64,000 bases of DNA, from the NCBI GenBank assembly GCA_002794775.1, contig NBAY01000032.1, positions 124,001 through 188,000 on the forward strand, given 5' to 3'. The notes under the pieces are model-generated. The model was not told the DNA's origin, did not search any database, and saw only the letters and a list, made by a program, of their open reading frames with translations. Positions 11,325 to 24,700 of this stretch are shown here, piece by piece. Origin of the DNA: Porodaedalea pini (Eukaryota > Basidiomycota > Agaricomycetes > Hymenochaetales > Hymenochaetaceae). Within the stretch, counting starts at the first letter, position 1. Each line of letters opens with the position of its first letter. The position numbers were made by a program, and so were the translations under genes.

Positions 11325-12938
11325 GCACTATGACTTTTGGTATCTCTAAGCGTATCAATGTCAAATACAATGCTGTGATCATACAGAACATGCTTTTCCT
11401 GCTCAGAGCTGTACCATTTCCTGACAAAGAGCCAATTGAGGCAGATGTACCCTGGAAGCTCGGTATGGACTTTGAATATCTGAAGAAACTGAAAGCAATG
11501 TTCTAAACCCAATGGAGCTGGGATTCACTGAAGAAGAAGATTGCAAAATTTGACAACTACATGGTTCGTTATGAGAATGAAGGAGATGCTCTGGATCTGC
11601 ACTTTGTGCACACAAAAAGCTCCCAAACTGATGCAATCTCTTTTATCCTCTTATATGGCTGGCCGAGTATGTCTCAACACTTTACCAACACTTTTCTCAT
11701 CTAATTTATTCTGATATAAAGGGACTTTCTTTGACTTCCATAAGGTCATTGAACCACTAGAACTCATGAACCCTGACTTGCCTGCGTGAGTTTAAATACA
11801 TCAAAGATAATTATCTGGCTTACTAGTCTCATAATAGATTCTATGTTGTAGTACCATCACTGCCTGGCTACTTCCTGTCTACTCTTCCAAGGCGAGATGG
11901 CTAGAGCCTTGTGGACAGTGCTCAGGTCTTCAATGGGCTCATGACCTCAGTTCTCAGGTATACAAAGTACACAAGTCAAGAGGGTGACTGGGTATGCAGT
12001 CAACCACAATTCATGTGGCTCGAAGAGAATTCTGATCACTATGTTACATGCCAGGGATCTTATATCCTGCATATTATGGGCAGCCTTTTCCCAGATTCCT
12101 TCACAGTTTTGCACTTCAATATGTTTAGGACCCTGCCTGCACCAGGTTCAGACCTGTCAACATACTCTAAAATAGAGAAGCAGATTGCAGTGCATCGAGA
12201 TGAGTTCAACTCTAGTGGAAGAGGGTACTCAGTAATCTAAAGTACCAAGGTATGTGAAATGTAATTTGACTTCTCCTCAATGATTCTGAATAAAATCTCA
12301 TATTGCAGCTTTTCACTATCGGTCTAGCAATTGCCTCTTCACTGCTTACACTTCTGGTATACATAGGTGGAAAAATATTCTCATGGTCAGACCCAGATCA
12401 GGTTAAATTGCAAGATATTTTGGACATAGTTGCTCTTTACTTCCTGAGTGGCTCCTTCTCAACATCAGTAGTCATTTACAACCAGGTTTGCCAAAATTAG
12501 TTTCTTATCCTTGCATAGTGTTTGGTGTTGACTGCAGGTTCTGTATTTACCCATTCGCTCTCATAGGCCAAGGAGTGTCCTAATCTCTCTTCAGAAGCTA
12601 AGGGAAATAGTTGGCTTCTTAAAAACAAGTTCAGCTTCTCTGCTTTTGTATGAGTTTTCAGTGTCCTATAATCCTCTTTTCTTATTGATATCCTTTTCAC
12701 TACCAGCCTTTCGAGATAGCCGGTGCCCCAAGATGTGATATTGTAGCATTTGGTCCCTTGGTTTATTATAAGGGTGAGGACTCATACTCTTGGCTTCCTT
12801 AGCATGTTAATTTTCTTGATTCACACATTTACATCTAAAGAGCACTCAAATGGTGGCCATTTTCCTGCTCTTGATAAGCTAACTAAGTTTGTGGATGATC
12901 TATGAGAGTTCTTTGGAGAGCACTGGGTCTGTGTGTGA
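11325..12938 (+). pseudogene. Epoxide hydrolase-like pseudogene (alpha/beta hydrolase fold)
   Basis: Pieces of an epoxide hydrolase with the EHN N-terminal domain can be read in order. They are FPDKEPIEADVPWKLGMDFE (11419 on), WSWDSLKKKIAKFDNYMVRY after an in-frame TAA, then LHFVHTKSS and LLYGWPS. LLYGWPS corresponds to the HGWP oxyanion motif, with the His changed to Tyr. Then come SLPGYF-like remnants, ARVFNGLM-like DSAQVFNGLMTSV (11929 on), HFNMFRTLPAPGSDLSTY, GLAIASSLLTLLVYIGGKIF, YFLSGSF, and near 12842 the terminal EHSNGGHFPALDKL with the expected catalytic His. Stops, frame changes and degraded introns interrupt it, so it cannot make a working enzyme. Similar fungal enzymes hydrolyse epoxides to diols. 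It sits in CpG-poor DNA between two transposons, so it was either trapped by them or carried as cargo. Confidence 0.8.
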
Positions 12939-13709
12939 ATAATGTACTGTATGTACTTTTCATTAGCTTTTGATACTCTTTGCATATAGATTTAAATCAC
13001 TGACTCCACAATCTACTTCAGTGCTACATGGGATATACTACTGTCAATTAATAACAAATACAAATGTGCTAACAAAAAGAGGAAATGGATTAGGGTTACA
13101 GCAAGGAGATGTGGTGAACACATCTGCAGTGTGGATGAGTGGCATCCCAACATGGATAATTTGTATAATTAGAATTAGCACAATGTTGCTGAGAAGATTA
13201 CAGAGAATTACAAGATATGAAGAATGAATGATGAGTCTCTAGGCTGATTTTTTAGAAAGGCTTGTATTCCAGAGAATGTATAGTCACATAAAAAAATCAT
13301 TGCAATGTACACCCTCCTTCCTTAGCAATGGCCACATGCTACTGGGATAGGATCGGTGGACTTTAAATTGGGTAAAGAACTATACTGCAGTGATGATTTG
13401 AAGACTGAAACATTATTTGTTGAAACTTCCTAGTTGAACATGGGCAAATTGCAGGATGTACCAAGTAAGAGAAGTTTGAAATGAAAGAATCCAGAGGAGG
13501 ATTGTCTTCTCTGGAAGGAAAAGAACTACATAAAGGACAAGAGTATTACCTAAGGAAGGATCAGTAGAGTCAGTGTAAGAATTGCTTGTCCCTGCTTCTT
13601 CAAGAAAGTCACTCATGATTCAGGACTTAGAGAAGTGTGTGGGACAGACATAGTAGTAGCTTTGTCTTCAAAAGGCTGCAGGTGAAGTAAATATTTGAGA
13701 GATAGAGCC
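12939..13709. other. AT-rich DNA between epoxide hydrolase pseudogene and Tc1-type element
   Basis: A plus-strand reading from about 13040 gives peptide-like KKRKWIRVTARRCGEH and then DEWHPNMDNLYN before stops, which may be a remnant of a transposon protein, but I cannot place it. Nothing else is supported. Confidence 0.35.
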
Positions 13710-14134
13710 TATGGTGCATAAAGGCACCTTGTGGCAACTCTGCCCAGCCTGTAATTTTTAGAATTTTTAAGTACCAATTGAAATCTATCATGAAAGTGGC
13801 CAAAAGCTATAATTTCTTGCACTTTTGGAAAACCTCAAGAAATGTTTCAAATTTTTTGAGAAAAAAAAATATGAATAAATTCAGGAAAAAATTCCCACAT
13901 GCTCGGCATAGTTTTTTTTTTTTTGCTGTTTGGTGCACACCACATGAAAAAAAAAACATGCCATGCAGGCACGCGAAGGGCAGAATTGCCCTTGAGGAGA
14001 GGAAAGCCAGGGAAACAGGCTTTGTCCTGCTCATGGAAGCCACAAGAACCCAAGGAGCAAGAAACCGATGGCATGCTGACTGTCGCTAGAATGCAACGAG
14101 TGGGATCGGACACGCTGTATAGCTAGGTCATGAG

Positions 14135-14267
<133 letters not shown>

Positions 14268-14269
14268 GA

Positions 14270-17176
14270 CACAAAGAAGATGGTGCTTATAAAGCAGATG
14301 ACATGGGCGGAGGTTACGAGAGTGAGGTGGAGATTCTGAAGGATGCTATGCAGGGTCTAAATGAGTGCTTGGAAAAAAAGGAAGTCAATCACCCAGCTGT
14401 GCGTCAAATCAAAGAATTTCATAAAATGATATATTAATTTGAAATACTGAAACAGAAGAAGAGAAGGACCGGGTTAAGATCCTTTTACACAGGAGAGTCA
14501 TGGACTATGAAGTGGAGAATGAAGAAACAGGCAGAGCAGACAGCAGAAAAGGCAAAGCAATACAAGAGAATTGATTTTTTTTTTCTCAAGAAAGTAAGAA
14601 TAATCAAACATATATTCAAATATGATATTCTAATCTACATATCAGGAGAAGGCCATCACACAGAATTCAGAATGGCTTTCAGAGTTAACATTCACCCTCA
14701 ATCTTCCTGTGCATGAGTGGAAAGTAGAGGCAAAGGATTACTTTTCTGGAGTCTATGAGATAATGGAAGAAATAGCAGAGAAGTTTCAGGAAGATTGGGT
14801 AAGTGTGGGTATATTGAGAGAAGATGAGAAGCACTAACAAAACCTAAGCTTGATCCAGATGAATTTCACAGAGAGGTGGAAATCTCTGGACCAGAGGGTC
14901 TTACACAGAGGAATGACAGCAATGTGAGAATGTGAGGCCTAGAGGTCAACTGTTAGACAAGTATGCAGAGCCAGAGCCAGAGCACAGGGCTGGAGAGCAT
15001 GCCAGAATCAGAATCAGAGGTGGAGAACCAGAAGACTGGACCTGAACTGACAGCTATTGAAAAGCAGTGAACTGAGCCAGGCATGGAACAGGTTGTGCTT
15101 CTCAATAATGAAGAAGCAGAAGAAGAAACTGATATATTGGAAATTGTCAAGAAGAACATCTTGGAGTTAAAGCGCTTATGTGCAACTGGGGCTGTGATGT
15201 GGAGTCTGATACATCTAACTGCAGTTGCCAAGTATGTGAAGCTTCAGGCAGAATACGAGAAGCATCTGAAATGTACAAGGCCCTGGCTAAGTGCCAGTCT
15301 GAAGGTCACTGCTCAGATGGGAAAGGGTCCTTACTTTGCATGTAAGGTCTATTACCACATGAATTATCTCACTACTCACAAACAGCTACCTCCTTACAAA
15401 CATGGAAAATGAGGATGGCATGCGTCTTGGCTGGACTATGAAGCTGTTTTGCAGGAGATCAAAGTCTATCTGGCTTCTTAGGGGATTGGCAAATTCAAAC
15501 CCAAGAAGCTTCAGAAGCATATCACTGAAGAGATTCTTTTGAAACTGAGTCAAAACAAAGTTCTAAAGCATTTGAGTATGAAAATAATACTGCCTACAGT
15601 TCATCATTGGCTTCACAAGCTCAGCTATATGCTTAGTCAATCCAAGAAAGGGGTTTATGTGGATGGACACAAGAGGCCAGATGTTGTTGAAAGTCGAAAT
15701 AAATTCTTGTCTGAACTGGAAAAATATGAGAAGTAAATTTATTCATTACTAATTTGATAACAAACTAATTTATTATCTTGTATTCTACAGATACATGTGC
15801 CAGTATGACAAAAAAACTCTGGAGCCACTCCAGCTCACCTTGGGAGAAGGCAAGAAGGAGCATATACTCATCTGTCAGGATGAGTCAATTTTTCATGTAA
15901 ATGATCTGCAATGAGAAATATGACTTACTGCTGGTGAGCAACCCTTACAGAAGAAGGGTAATGGATGGGCGATCCATGTCTCAGACTTCCTGTGTGAAAA
16001 GTCAGCTACAGGACAGCTTAGCTTGAGTACCAAAGAGCTGGAAAGACACAAAACCTTACCAGAGGATCAGTAGCTTCCAGTTACAGACATCCGAAAAATA
16101 ATATACCCAGGGAAGAATGCCGATAAATAGTGGGATATGTTCTAGCTTCTGGATCAAATGAAGCATGCAGTCGATGTATTCAAATATTTGCACCCTGGAT
16201 GTGTTGGGGTCTTCCTTTTTGATTGTTCAGCCACTCACAGAGCCTTCTCACCAGATGCACTCAATATAAACAATATAAATATTAACACTGGTGGGAAGCA
16301 GTCTATTTTGAGAGATACAATTGTCCCAGCCAGTAATCTATCCCTGAAGCCTGGAAGAGCCGACACATGAGGCCAGAAGCAGACCATGCTGTGCCCACTC
16401 GAACATAAGGATGCAGGTCAACTGAAGGGAATGTGGATGGTTCTTGAAGAATGTGTATCCATTTAGGATAAGTTCCTTGAAGAACTCGGCAGTAAGAAGC
16501 CTGTTGGTACTTGTAATAATTGCAAATTATCCCAGAAGAAGAAGGACACTCTTGCTCATATTGCAGCTGCTGAGGAAGCTGGACAAGATGATCAACTAAA
16601 TGAGGTGGATCTGCAAGAAATAGAGCTTCTAGAGCCCGATGCCAGTAACTGGTGCTATATGAAGAATGTTCTATCATTATAGCAGGACTTCCTTGATGAG
16701 AAGCCAATGCTCTAGACTTATCTGGAAGGCTGTGAGCATGTCTGCCTCTTTCTGCCAAAGTTCCATTGTGAACTCAATCCAATTGAGTTGTATTGGGGAT
16801 TTGCAAAATACAGTATGTCATTATTTTTGTAAATTCTCTTCTAAGAAGCATACAATCTTCAGTCTTATGGGCATGTCCTCTAGGGTACTGTGATGTCAAC
16901 AATGGCAAATTCAGCACAGCAAAAGAACTTGTCCCTTCTTGTCTAGACCTCTGCTCTGCAGCCACTATCCGTCGCTTCTTCCGGAAATGTTGCAGATACA
17001 TGGATTCTTATAGGTATTTCTCTCTTTTTTTTGAGATTTTTTATCACTCAATTAATATTTTCAATAGAAGGGGACTCAATTTTATTCAGGCTGTGGCTGC
17101 CATGAAGAAATACAAATCACATAGACGTATTCCGGACAGTGCAATAACTCAGGAGGTCCTCAAACAACAAAAATAG
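14270..17176 (+). pseudogene. DDE transposase pseudogene of the Tc1-type element
   Basis: A long series of plus-strand fragments in changing frames with many stops reconstructs the order of a transposase common in Agaricomycete genomes. Recognisable blocks are EKHLKCTRPWLSASLKVTAQ (15260 on), KGPYFACKVYYHMNYL, KPKKLQKHITEEI-like remains near 15500, KKGVYVDGHKRPDVVESRNK (15648 on), ICQDESIFHVND (15872 on), the VGVFLFDCSATH block (16203 on), LPKFHCELNPIELYW (16751 on), then FSTAKELVPSCLD and KKYKSHRRIPDSA. The likely catalytic triad is the Asp of QDES, the Asp of FDCSATH and the Glu of NPIE. It also has degraded introns, so it is not functional. Confidence 0.82.
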
Positions 17177-17970
17177 TAGTTATGATCAACATTTTGTTAT
17201 GTAATTACCATATGCAGATGGATTTGTAATACATTAGCTGACATGTTTCAAATCTTGTCTCAAAAAAACAATTCCTTCACAAAAAAAATATTTGAGGTAC
17301 AAACTATATTCATATTGACTCCCTGTATCTACTGTAATTTTTTCCAGGCCTATTTATTATGATGTGGTGGAGGAGCAGGATGTTGAAGTTGACGCGACTT
17401 GAGTTGCGCGAGGTGCCTTTATGCACCATAGTATCCCAGAAAGGTAATAAGGGCGGCAATGAAGGAATGAATCGCTGTAGCGGCAAGGCAGAAGAATAGT
17501 CAAGAGAACATGAGCTTCAACACATGTCGAGAGCACATACTCAAACATCTCCCAAGTAAAATAGAGCATAATTTTAGAGAATATCAACGCATCATTTGTT
17601 TAAAGGCGAGAATAGCGACAACACGTACACCTCCTACTTCATCCTCGAGTCGACCCTACGAGAAAATATTGGGGGCAAGAAGGGTAGATCATGTTCCGAG
17701 TCAAATTTTCTGACGCATAAGCATCCTGTGTCCTATTCTGATTATTTCCGAGCCTGACAGAATTGTACTGAAAGACATATGAGTCGACAAGAATCAAGCA
17801 AGGCCCGCAGCAAGACGCAGTGGCACAGAAGCTCTACTCTGTTCTTCTTGCAGTTGCCGTGGTGATTCTCATGTGGATGATCATCTTCCCAGTTTAGAAG
17901 GTCGGCATTTCAGGCAGGCATTAATGAAGAAAATCAAGGCAGGTGTATGGACCACTGTTGTTGACTGTTG

Positions 17971-18051
17971 ACGCGTGGCGTTTTTGAATCGGAGTTTGCT
18001 TACAAATGGACTAGGAAAAGACACTCACGACGCGTCGAGTTTTGGACGCGT
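17971..18051 (+). promoter_or_regulatory. Three MluI cell-cycle boxes (ACGCGT) upstream of MLH1
   Basis: ACGCGT occurs at 17971-17976, 18030-18035 and 18046-18051, 93-173 bp before the MLH1 ATG. In ascomycete yeasts this is the binding core of the MBF complex, which switches on DNA replication and repair genes at G1/S. The cluster suggests the same timing here; factor binding in this species is inferred. Confidence 0.65.
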
Positions 18052-18074
18052 CGCGTGTCTTTCTAACGCCACCA

Positions 18075-18081
18075 TATAAAA
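18075..18081 (+). promoter_or_regulatory. TATA-like element of MLH1
   Basis: TATAAAA lies 63 bp before the start codon, downstream of the three ACGCGT boxes. Confidence 0.5.
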
Positions 18082-18143
18082 GCCGAAGTTTTCATAGACT
18101 CTGACCAACTACTAGATCTTATCAGCAGTAGCCATTCTAGGAA

Positions 18144-21097
18144 ATGACGAGATCCGCCTCTCCAGAGCCCACCGGTGCTCAACCAATCCGCCGCCTTCAA
18201 GAGTCACTCATTAACCGTATAGCAGCCGGAGAAGTAAAGTATTTCGTCTACGAATCCAGCTGAAGATATCTTAATGATTCTACGCAATATACATAGATTA
18301 TCCACAGGCCTTCGTCTGCTCTAAAGGAACTACTTGAAAATAGCCTTGACGCTGGAGCGAGCTCTATTCGCGTCACGGTCAAGGATGGTGGGCTAAAGCT
18401 CCTGCAGATTCAGGACAATGGCTGCGGGATACGGGTGCACTTGTCCATTTCTTTTGGCTAGGTGCTTACTAATGACTCGTACTACAGAAAGCCGACCTTG
18501 CGATCCTTGCTGAGCGATTCACAACTTCAAAACTTTCTACGTTTGCCGATCTGTCTTCTCTTAAGACATACGGGTTTCGAGGAGAAGCTCTTGCATCCAT
18601 CTCGCATGTCTCTCAGCTCTCTGTTGTAACAAAGACAAAAACGGACAGCTGTGCGTATAAGTACGTGCGTTATGCTCTTTCAAGATGCCGAGAGGATTCA
18701 TGTCATGATATAGGGCGCACTACCTTGATGGTCGTCTTACATCTGCGAAGCCCGGCCAATCTGCAGATCCAAAGCCGTGCGCGGGAAACGACGGTACAAC
18801 TATTACCGTATGTCAAGCTCTATATGACGCTTGGAACGGTAGAAGCTTATATGTTTGGCTCGAACAGGCTGAAAATCTCTTCTACAATACTCCCACACGT
18901 CTCGCGGCACTACGTAGTTCTTCTGAGGAGTACGCACGAATACTTGACGTCGTCACCAAATACGCTGTTCATAACCCAAGCGTTGCTTTTACGTGTAAAA
19001 AGGTGCGCTTACCTCGCAATCAAAGGTGAATATCAACTCATTTCAGATGTGCACATGTCAGGCGGGTTCTGCTAGTCCCGACCTATCGACACCTTCTAAC
19101 TCGACAACCAAACAAGCAATCCGACTCCTATATGGCCAGACGATCGCCCGCGAACTCCTCAGTATGACCTTCTCCAAATCTCCTGCTCGAAACCCCGCAT
19201 CTCTGGATAACGATGAATCAATGGATGTCGATGACTCCGACATCATAGAGGGCGAGGGTGGCTGGCGGGGTGAAGCGCTCTTTACAAGTGCAAACTATCA
19301 CGCGAAGAAGACAGTCTTCTTACTGTTCATAAATCGTTCGTCCTCTGCTTTCTTATGAATGTCAAAACATTCATTTAAAAAAACAAAAACAGATCGGCTT
19401 GTCGAGTCCACGCGTATCAAACGTGCCGTTGAGAGTGTATACAGCGCTATCCTACCCAAAGGGACTTCTCCATTTATCTATTTGAGGTATAGACTTCTGC
19501 AAGAGCTAACAAGTATTCACTGCGCTAACCATCCGTAACTCATACAGCCTCGAGATCGATCCGCGAGCAGTCGACGTCAATGTGCATCCAACAAAGCGCG
19601 AGGTCCACTTCCTCGACGAGGAGGCCATCATTACACGCGTCTCTGATGAGATTCAACACACTCTGGCAGATCAGGGGCGTTCCAGGGTATTCGAGTACCA
19701 GGTTTGTAAATGAAACTTAAGACTGCATGATCGGACTTGACCTATACGCCGTTGACAGACGCAGACGCTTTTGACGGGAGGCACATTAGAGACGAGCCAG
19801 AGAGACAAGAAGGGAAAGGGAAAGGAGAAAATGGCCTCTCAAGAAGAAGAAGCTGATAATCTCGAGGATGACGAAGAGAGCTCCTTGCTCACTGGAACAG
19901 TAGCGAAGCAGAAGGCTGTATACTCTAAGGACAAGGTGCGCGTTTCTCAAGCGGACCGGAAACTCGATTCCATGTTTCCCGTGCTCGATCCGGCAACGCA
20001 AGCATCCGCATCCGCATTTTCGTCGATGGAGCGAGACAGGGACAAATACAGGACGCGTGATGTCGATGCAAGATCTTCGAAACTGAGTCAGACGCCTGTG
20101 GCAGGCGCTCGTACGCGTACACAAGACATCGAACAGAGCGAATGCTTCTTGACTTCTATAAACGGCCTTCGATCGGATGTGGAAAAGGCACAGCACAACC
20201 GTGAGCCCTCATGACGAAACTGCAGTGCGCTTGCTGACCTCGCCGGTTGATGATGGTATATAGTATTGACGGAGATCGTACAAAAGAATGTGTTTGTGGG
20301 CATCGTTGACCTCCGACGCTCGATCTCGCTCGTCCAGCACGAAACTAAGTTGTATTTGCTAAATCATGCCGCGCTTGCGTACGTCAATTGTCCCGTCTCA
20401 TCTATAATGAGCCTCGTACCATTGATTATCCGTCAAGTGAGGAGCTTTTCTACCAGCTTGGATTGCGCCAGTTCGGAAATTATGCACGATTGAAGCTAGA
20501 GCCTCCACCTCCAGTTCGGCACCTTGTTCAACTTGCGGTGCGTGCAGAGGATGAACGATGGAAAACCTGTGGACTTGATATCGAAGCAGATGAAGTTGTC
20601 AACGTATGTCTACAGCCTTTCTACCATGCTTGCAAATGAAGTAACCCATGCTTCGGCAGCGCATCATGGCAAAACTCACTGGAAACGCCGCTATGCTCGA
20701 CGAGTATTTCTCTATGCGCATCACGCCTGAAGGCACTCTCGCGAGCCTGCCACTGCTCCTGCGTGGCTACACACCAGACCTTGCACGCCTGCCACTCTTT
20801 CTCATGCGCCTCGGCCCGCAAGTGTGCTGGACGGCGGAACGCGAGTGTTTCGGATCCTTTCTGCGCGAGCTTGCGTACTTCTATAGTCCAGGAGATCTTG
20901 GAGCCGTGCCAATGGGCAAAGCCTCAGAGAAGGGAACTACAGATGTTGCAGCAGAGAAGGCGGAGCGCTGGCAGATCGAACATGTGCTCTTCCCAAGCAT
21001 GCGGAAGTACTTGTTTGCGCCGCGGACCTTGCTGGATCGAGACGTCGTGCAAATCGCTAACCTACCAGACTTGTATCGCGTTTTTGAACGGTGCTGA
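18144..21097 (+). CDS. MLH1: DNA mismatch repair protein Mlh1
   Basis: MutL-homologue ATPase that, with Pms1, couples mismatch recognition by MutS proteins to strand incision and excision in the nucleus. Exons I place are 18144-18233, 18297-18434, 18488-18660, 18714-18807, 18868-19002, 19047 onward, and later exons to 21097. The GHKL ATPase motifs are clear: [15 protein letters not shown] with [14 protein letters not shown] (Asn-containing motif I), DNGCGIRKADL (motif II) and [15 protein letters not shown] (motif III). Then come [21 protein letters not shown] and [19 protein letters not shown] charged Lys/Glu/Ser-rich linker (about 19770-20210) precedes the C-terminal dimerisation domain. The protein ends in FERC, the conserved Mlh1 C-terminus that contributes to the Pms1 endonuclease site. 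All key residues are present, so it looks functional. Confidence 0.95.
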
Positions 21098-21763
21098 ATC
21101 ATACTGCCAACAATTGCAGTTTCATAGTACACAGAAAGATCAATCGACTTCGAATTTCTGTTTATGCACATATATCGGCGTTGATTTGTACTAACGAAGC
21201 CACGATATTAGTCAAGACGAAGCAGCAAGAGCGACATTTCTTTACTAGATAAGTGAACAGCGCAACGCAGTTAGGTGAAAGAAGAAGGAACAAGAGAACT
21301 GGATGCATGGTGGTCGTGGAATTGCAGAAGGAAGAGCTCCCAAAAGTCGATCCAGGCGGCCAGTTAGATGTCGGATGCGCGCTCCAACTCGGGAGCAGAC
21401 ATCAATATTAATTATAACGAACAAAAGCATTTCAGCGGACGCCGAATCACTTTTGTCATTTTCTGGCCATCTGTAAATTGGATTACTTCGTAAATGGAAA
21501 GGCGAAGGGAACTGACCAGCTAATGAAGATAAACGGGAGCATGCTCTAATTCACTGTATCCAACAGTAGCTCCCATAAATCGTTGTTCACTGTATGTAAT
21601 TTCTGATACAAATGCGATGGACTACCTACTTGACAAAGAAAGCTGGTAATGGTACAGACAAAGAATGTGGAAAGGCGCAGATAACCAAGAGAAAGGAAAA
21701 CAAGACAGCGGAGAGCAAGTTCTAGAGAAAGACCAGGTAGATAAATAGAGCGAAAATCATAAG
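21098..21763. other. Convergent intergenic region, MLH1 / Furry homologue
   Basis: 3' flanks of two converging genes. No RNA gene, repeat or further coding signal is seen. Confidence 0.6.
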
Positions 21764-24700
21764 TTAATGCCGATGCTTCATGCCAAAATATCCATTTTGA
21801 ATATGATGTCCTCCCTCGGAAGAAGTATTAGCAAGGGAATCGAAAGCGAATGTATCTACATCGAAATCACTGCTGTCCGAGTCATCGTCAGACCCGTCAT
21901 ATCCGTGCCGAAGTCCATTTGTCCGGCCGTCCACGGGGTTCACGTGGAAGACATCGACAAACGGCGTCTGCGGTGAGTCAAGCGCTGTCGTTGCGTCCGT
22001 CGATTTTGCCAGAATTGCTGCGACACGCGCCTCTAGTTGCTGACTTGGCATCGATGCAATCGGTACAGGCTGAGGTGTTCTTGAGACAGGTAGTGGTGGA
22101 GGAGGCGAATGATCCTCTGCGTCCATGTCTGGGTCGCCGAGGAAGAACGTGCTGAGTTCGTGTAAGTTTTGAACCAAGTCACCGAGATCGGCCTCAAGTG
22201 GATCTGCGAATCGGTCAACCTCAGGTTCAAAATCGATTCGTGACGGGCGGGTAGGCATCTTGCACGTATCAAAGACAGCCATAACGTTTCTCCGACAGAT
22301 TTCGCGCTGGCGCTCTGGACGTGCAACACTCCAACCAGATTCGTCCGGCAGGCCAAAAACCTCTGTAACAACCGCAGCATCATGCTGAGGAGCGGAATTG
22401 ATGTGCATGCTCATGCGCAAAACATGCTTGGCAGGCAAGCCACCAGAGATGGCTATCGGTTCGTCCAGCACTTCCAACGCCTGTGAGGCCAAGTCTGTCT
22501 GAAGTAGCCTAAGAAGCGGCATAAGCAGCTCAGAACCCAGCCTGTCTACAGGGTTCCTCGTCTCCCGAAGCTGGAAAAGGACCTTCAAAAACTGCATCGA
22601 CTTCACTTGAAGCCAACGTTCCCGATTGAGGACCAGACTCATAAGCAGAGATACGACGTCTGTCCACTGATCGGGTGCGTAGTGCTCTCGCAGAGCCGCA
22701 GCGGCTTGACGCATAAAGTCGTCCTTTGTACGGAAGCGGGATTTTGCGAAAGAAGTCATTATCCGAGAAATACTTGGATGATCCTCCTCTTCCGCAAATC
22801 TCGCAACATTGTTGGCAAATCCTATAATAAGCTCATCCATCGAGTTTTCTTCCATGGACAATAGACACCAAGGCAAAATAACGGTGTACATATCGCGAAC
22901 GCGATTGCCGGAAGAATCGATCAATGTTGGGTCTTCAACCTCAGACAGCCTCTTCAAAACCCTCAGTGTCCGGGAGTAAGTCTTGATCGACCGCAGTCCA
23001 ATGAGCAGAAGAGGCTGTAAACCAAATGATCCATCATTAAAGTCCTCTGGCCTGTTCGCAACAAGAACTTCGGTGATGTACGGATCGCTCAAATCAAGCC
23101 GGTCTAGCAAACATTCCAACAGATCGATTAGCTGAAGGAATTCTGCTTCCACTGGCGTTGATAGGCATGAGACAGTGCACCAATATAACTGGGGCAGGAG
23201 CGCGGGGTCCAAATTGTCAGACTTCGCAACGGAGCTCAGTGTGATGATGAGTTCCACAGTGAAAGGATGCAAATTAGATTCCTGCGCTGCAATCGTGTTG
23301 GAAAGACGCCCCAGGAGTTGAGCAAGATCCGCCTGAGTCACTTTGGGCATAAGTGATCGGAAAACCTGAAGCGACCGAAACGCAATGGGGCGAATGGAAC
23401 AAGTGGTGCCCCAGAGTAATGCAAGAGAACCCCACTCATCGGCCAAGTCTGAATGTAAAGGACTCAACCATTGCAAGACAAGCTTGCAGAGGCTACGCAT
23501 CTTTTCACCGATCTGTGAGACAGGGTCGTCTTCGGTCCAAAAGAGCGCGCCGCTATCCCGTTCGAGATCCGATAGAACTGATTTTATGGAGGCATTGGAA
23601 GGGATAGAAGGATGCCCTGCAAGCTCATTATAGCCAGGAAGCCATGCACGCAAAGTTTGGAAAAGCATATATCGAGCCTGCTCTCTGACGAAAGGATTGC
23701 GATGTCCTATGTGAGAGAAAATGCCCTGTAAGATATTCGGGAGTATCTTCTTCATTTCCCATACCCGCGGGAGGGCGACGTCTCCAAGGAACAACAATGC
23801 GAACTGCCCAGCTCCGAGTGAATGCTTTGGCTGTTCTGCAAACAATGCGTCGAGATCGGACCAAAGGTCTGTTTCCTCAGCATCTGGAAACATCAATTTG
23901 TGGTCGATAGTAGGTAGCATCCGCACAGGTTCAATAACTTCACACAAGTCCTCGACTATTTGGCGGCCACAGGACGTCCGCGAAAGACATGCAACAATTT
24001 TCCTTGCAGTGCTCACGAATCCACTGCTGCCAACCTTGGACGAGTGCTCCAGCAAGAATCGAATAGTTGCATGCCCGTTTGGGGTGTGGTCATCGACAAG
24101 CCATCGCCATAAAGCGAACACCTGCTCAGGGTAGGCTTCTGAGTACCTCAGAGTCAAGGACATGAGATGATACAGAACGATTCGGCCATCTCTCGTTAAG
24201 GATGAATTATCCTTCACCAGAAGATTAACGGATGCAAACCATGGTGACAAACCGTTGAGGATATGCGAGAAGGCGTATGCATCCAAAACGTCGTAGACCA
24301 TAGACAATTTCGATGCACAGTGAACAATGACCATAACAGCCTCTTCAGGGTGTGCCCGAGCTAAAAGCTGCGAAATCTGATACTGTGCATCAAGGTAAAC
24401 AGTGGCGGCTGAACTCCCCACACTGGCCTCGAAGCAAGAGAGGCTAGTCATGCCTCCCGCCTTTTTGTTCGCTGCCTCTAAGGCGGCTAGGGTCAGACGA
24501 CGAGTATCAACAAGTGGACTGCATAGGTTCGCGATGCCCAGGCAGACGACGTGACCAAAGGTGAGTTGGCAAGATTCGCCAGTACAAATGACGTCGGCGA
24601 CAATCTCGAAGAATCGATAACTGCTTGTTTCGGGATCCATTGAGGTGACAAAACTCCTTCGCAAGAGCTCGTCTAAGAATGCATCCTCGCCACCCTTGTG

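Larger units (their letters stand above)
17431..18143 (+). other. Intergenic region and MLH1 promoter
   Basis: The proximal 200 bp is the MLH1 promoter, with three ACGCGT boxes and a TATA-like element. The more distal part has no recognised feature. Confidence 0.6.
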
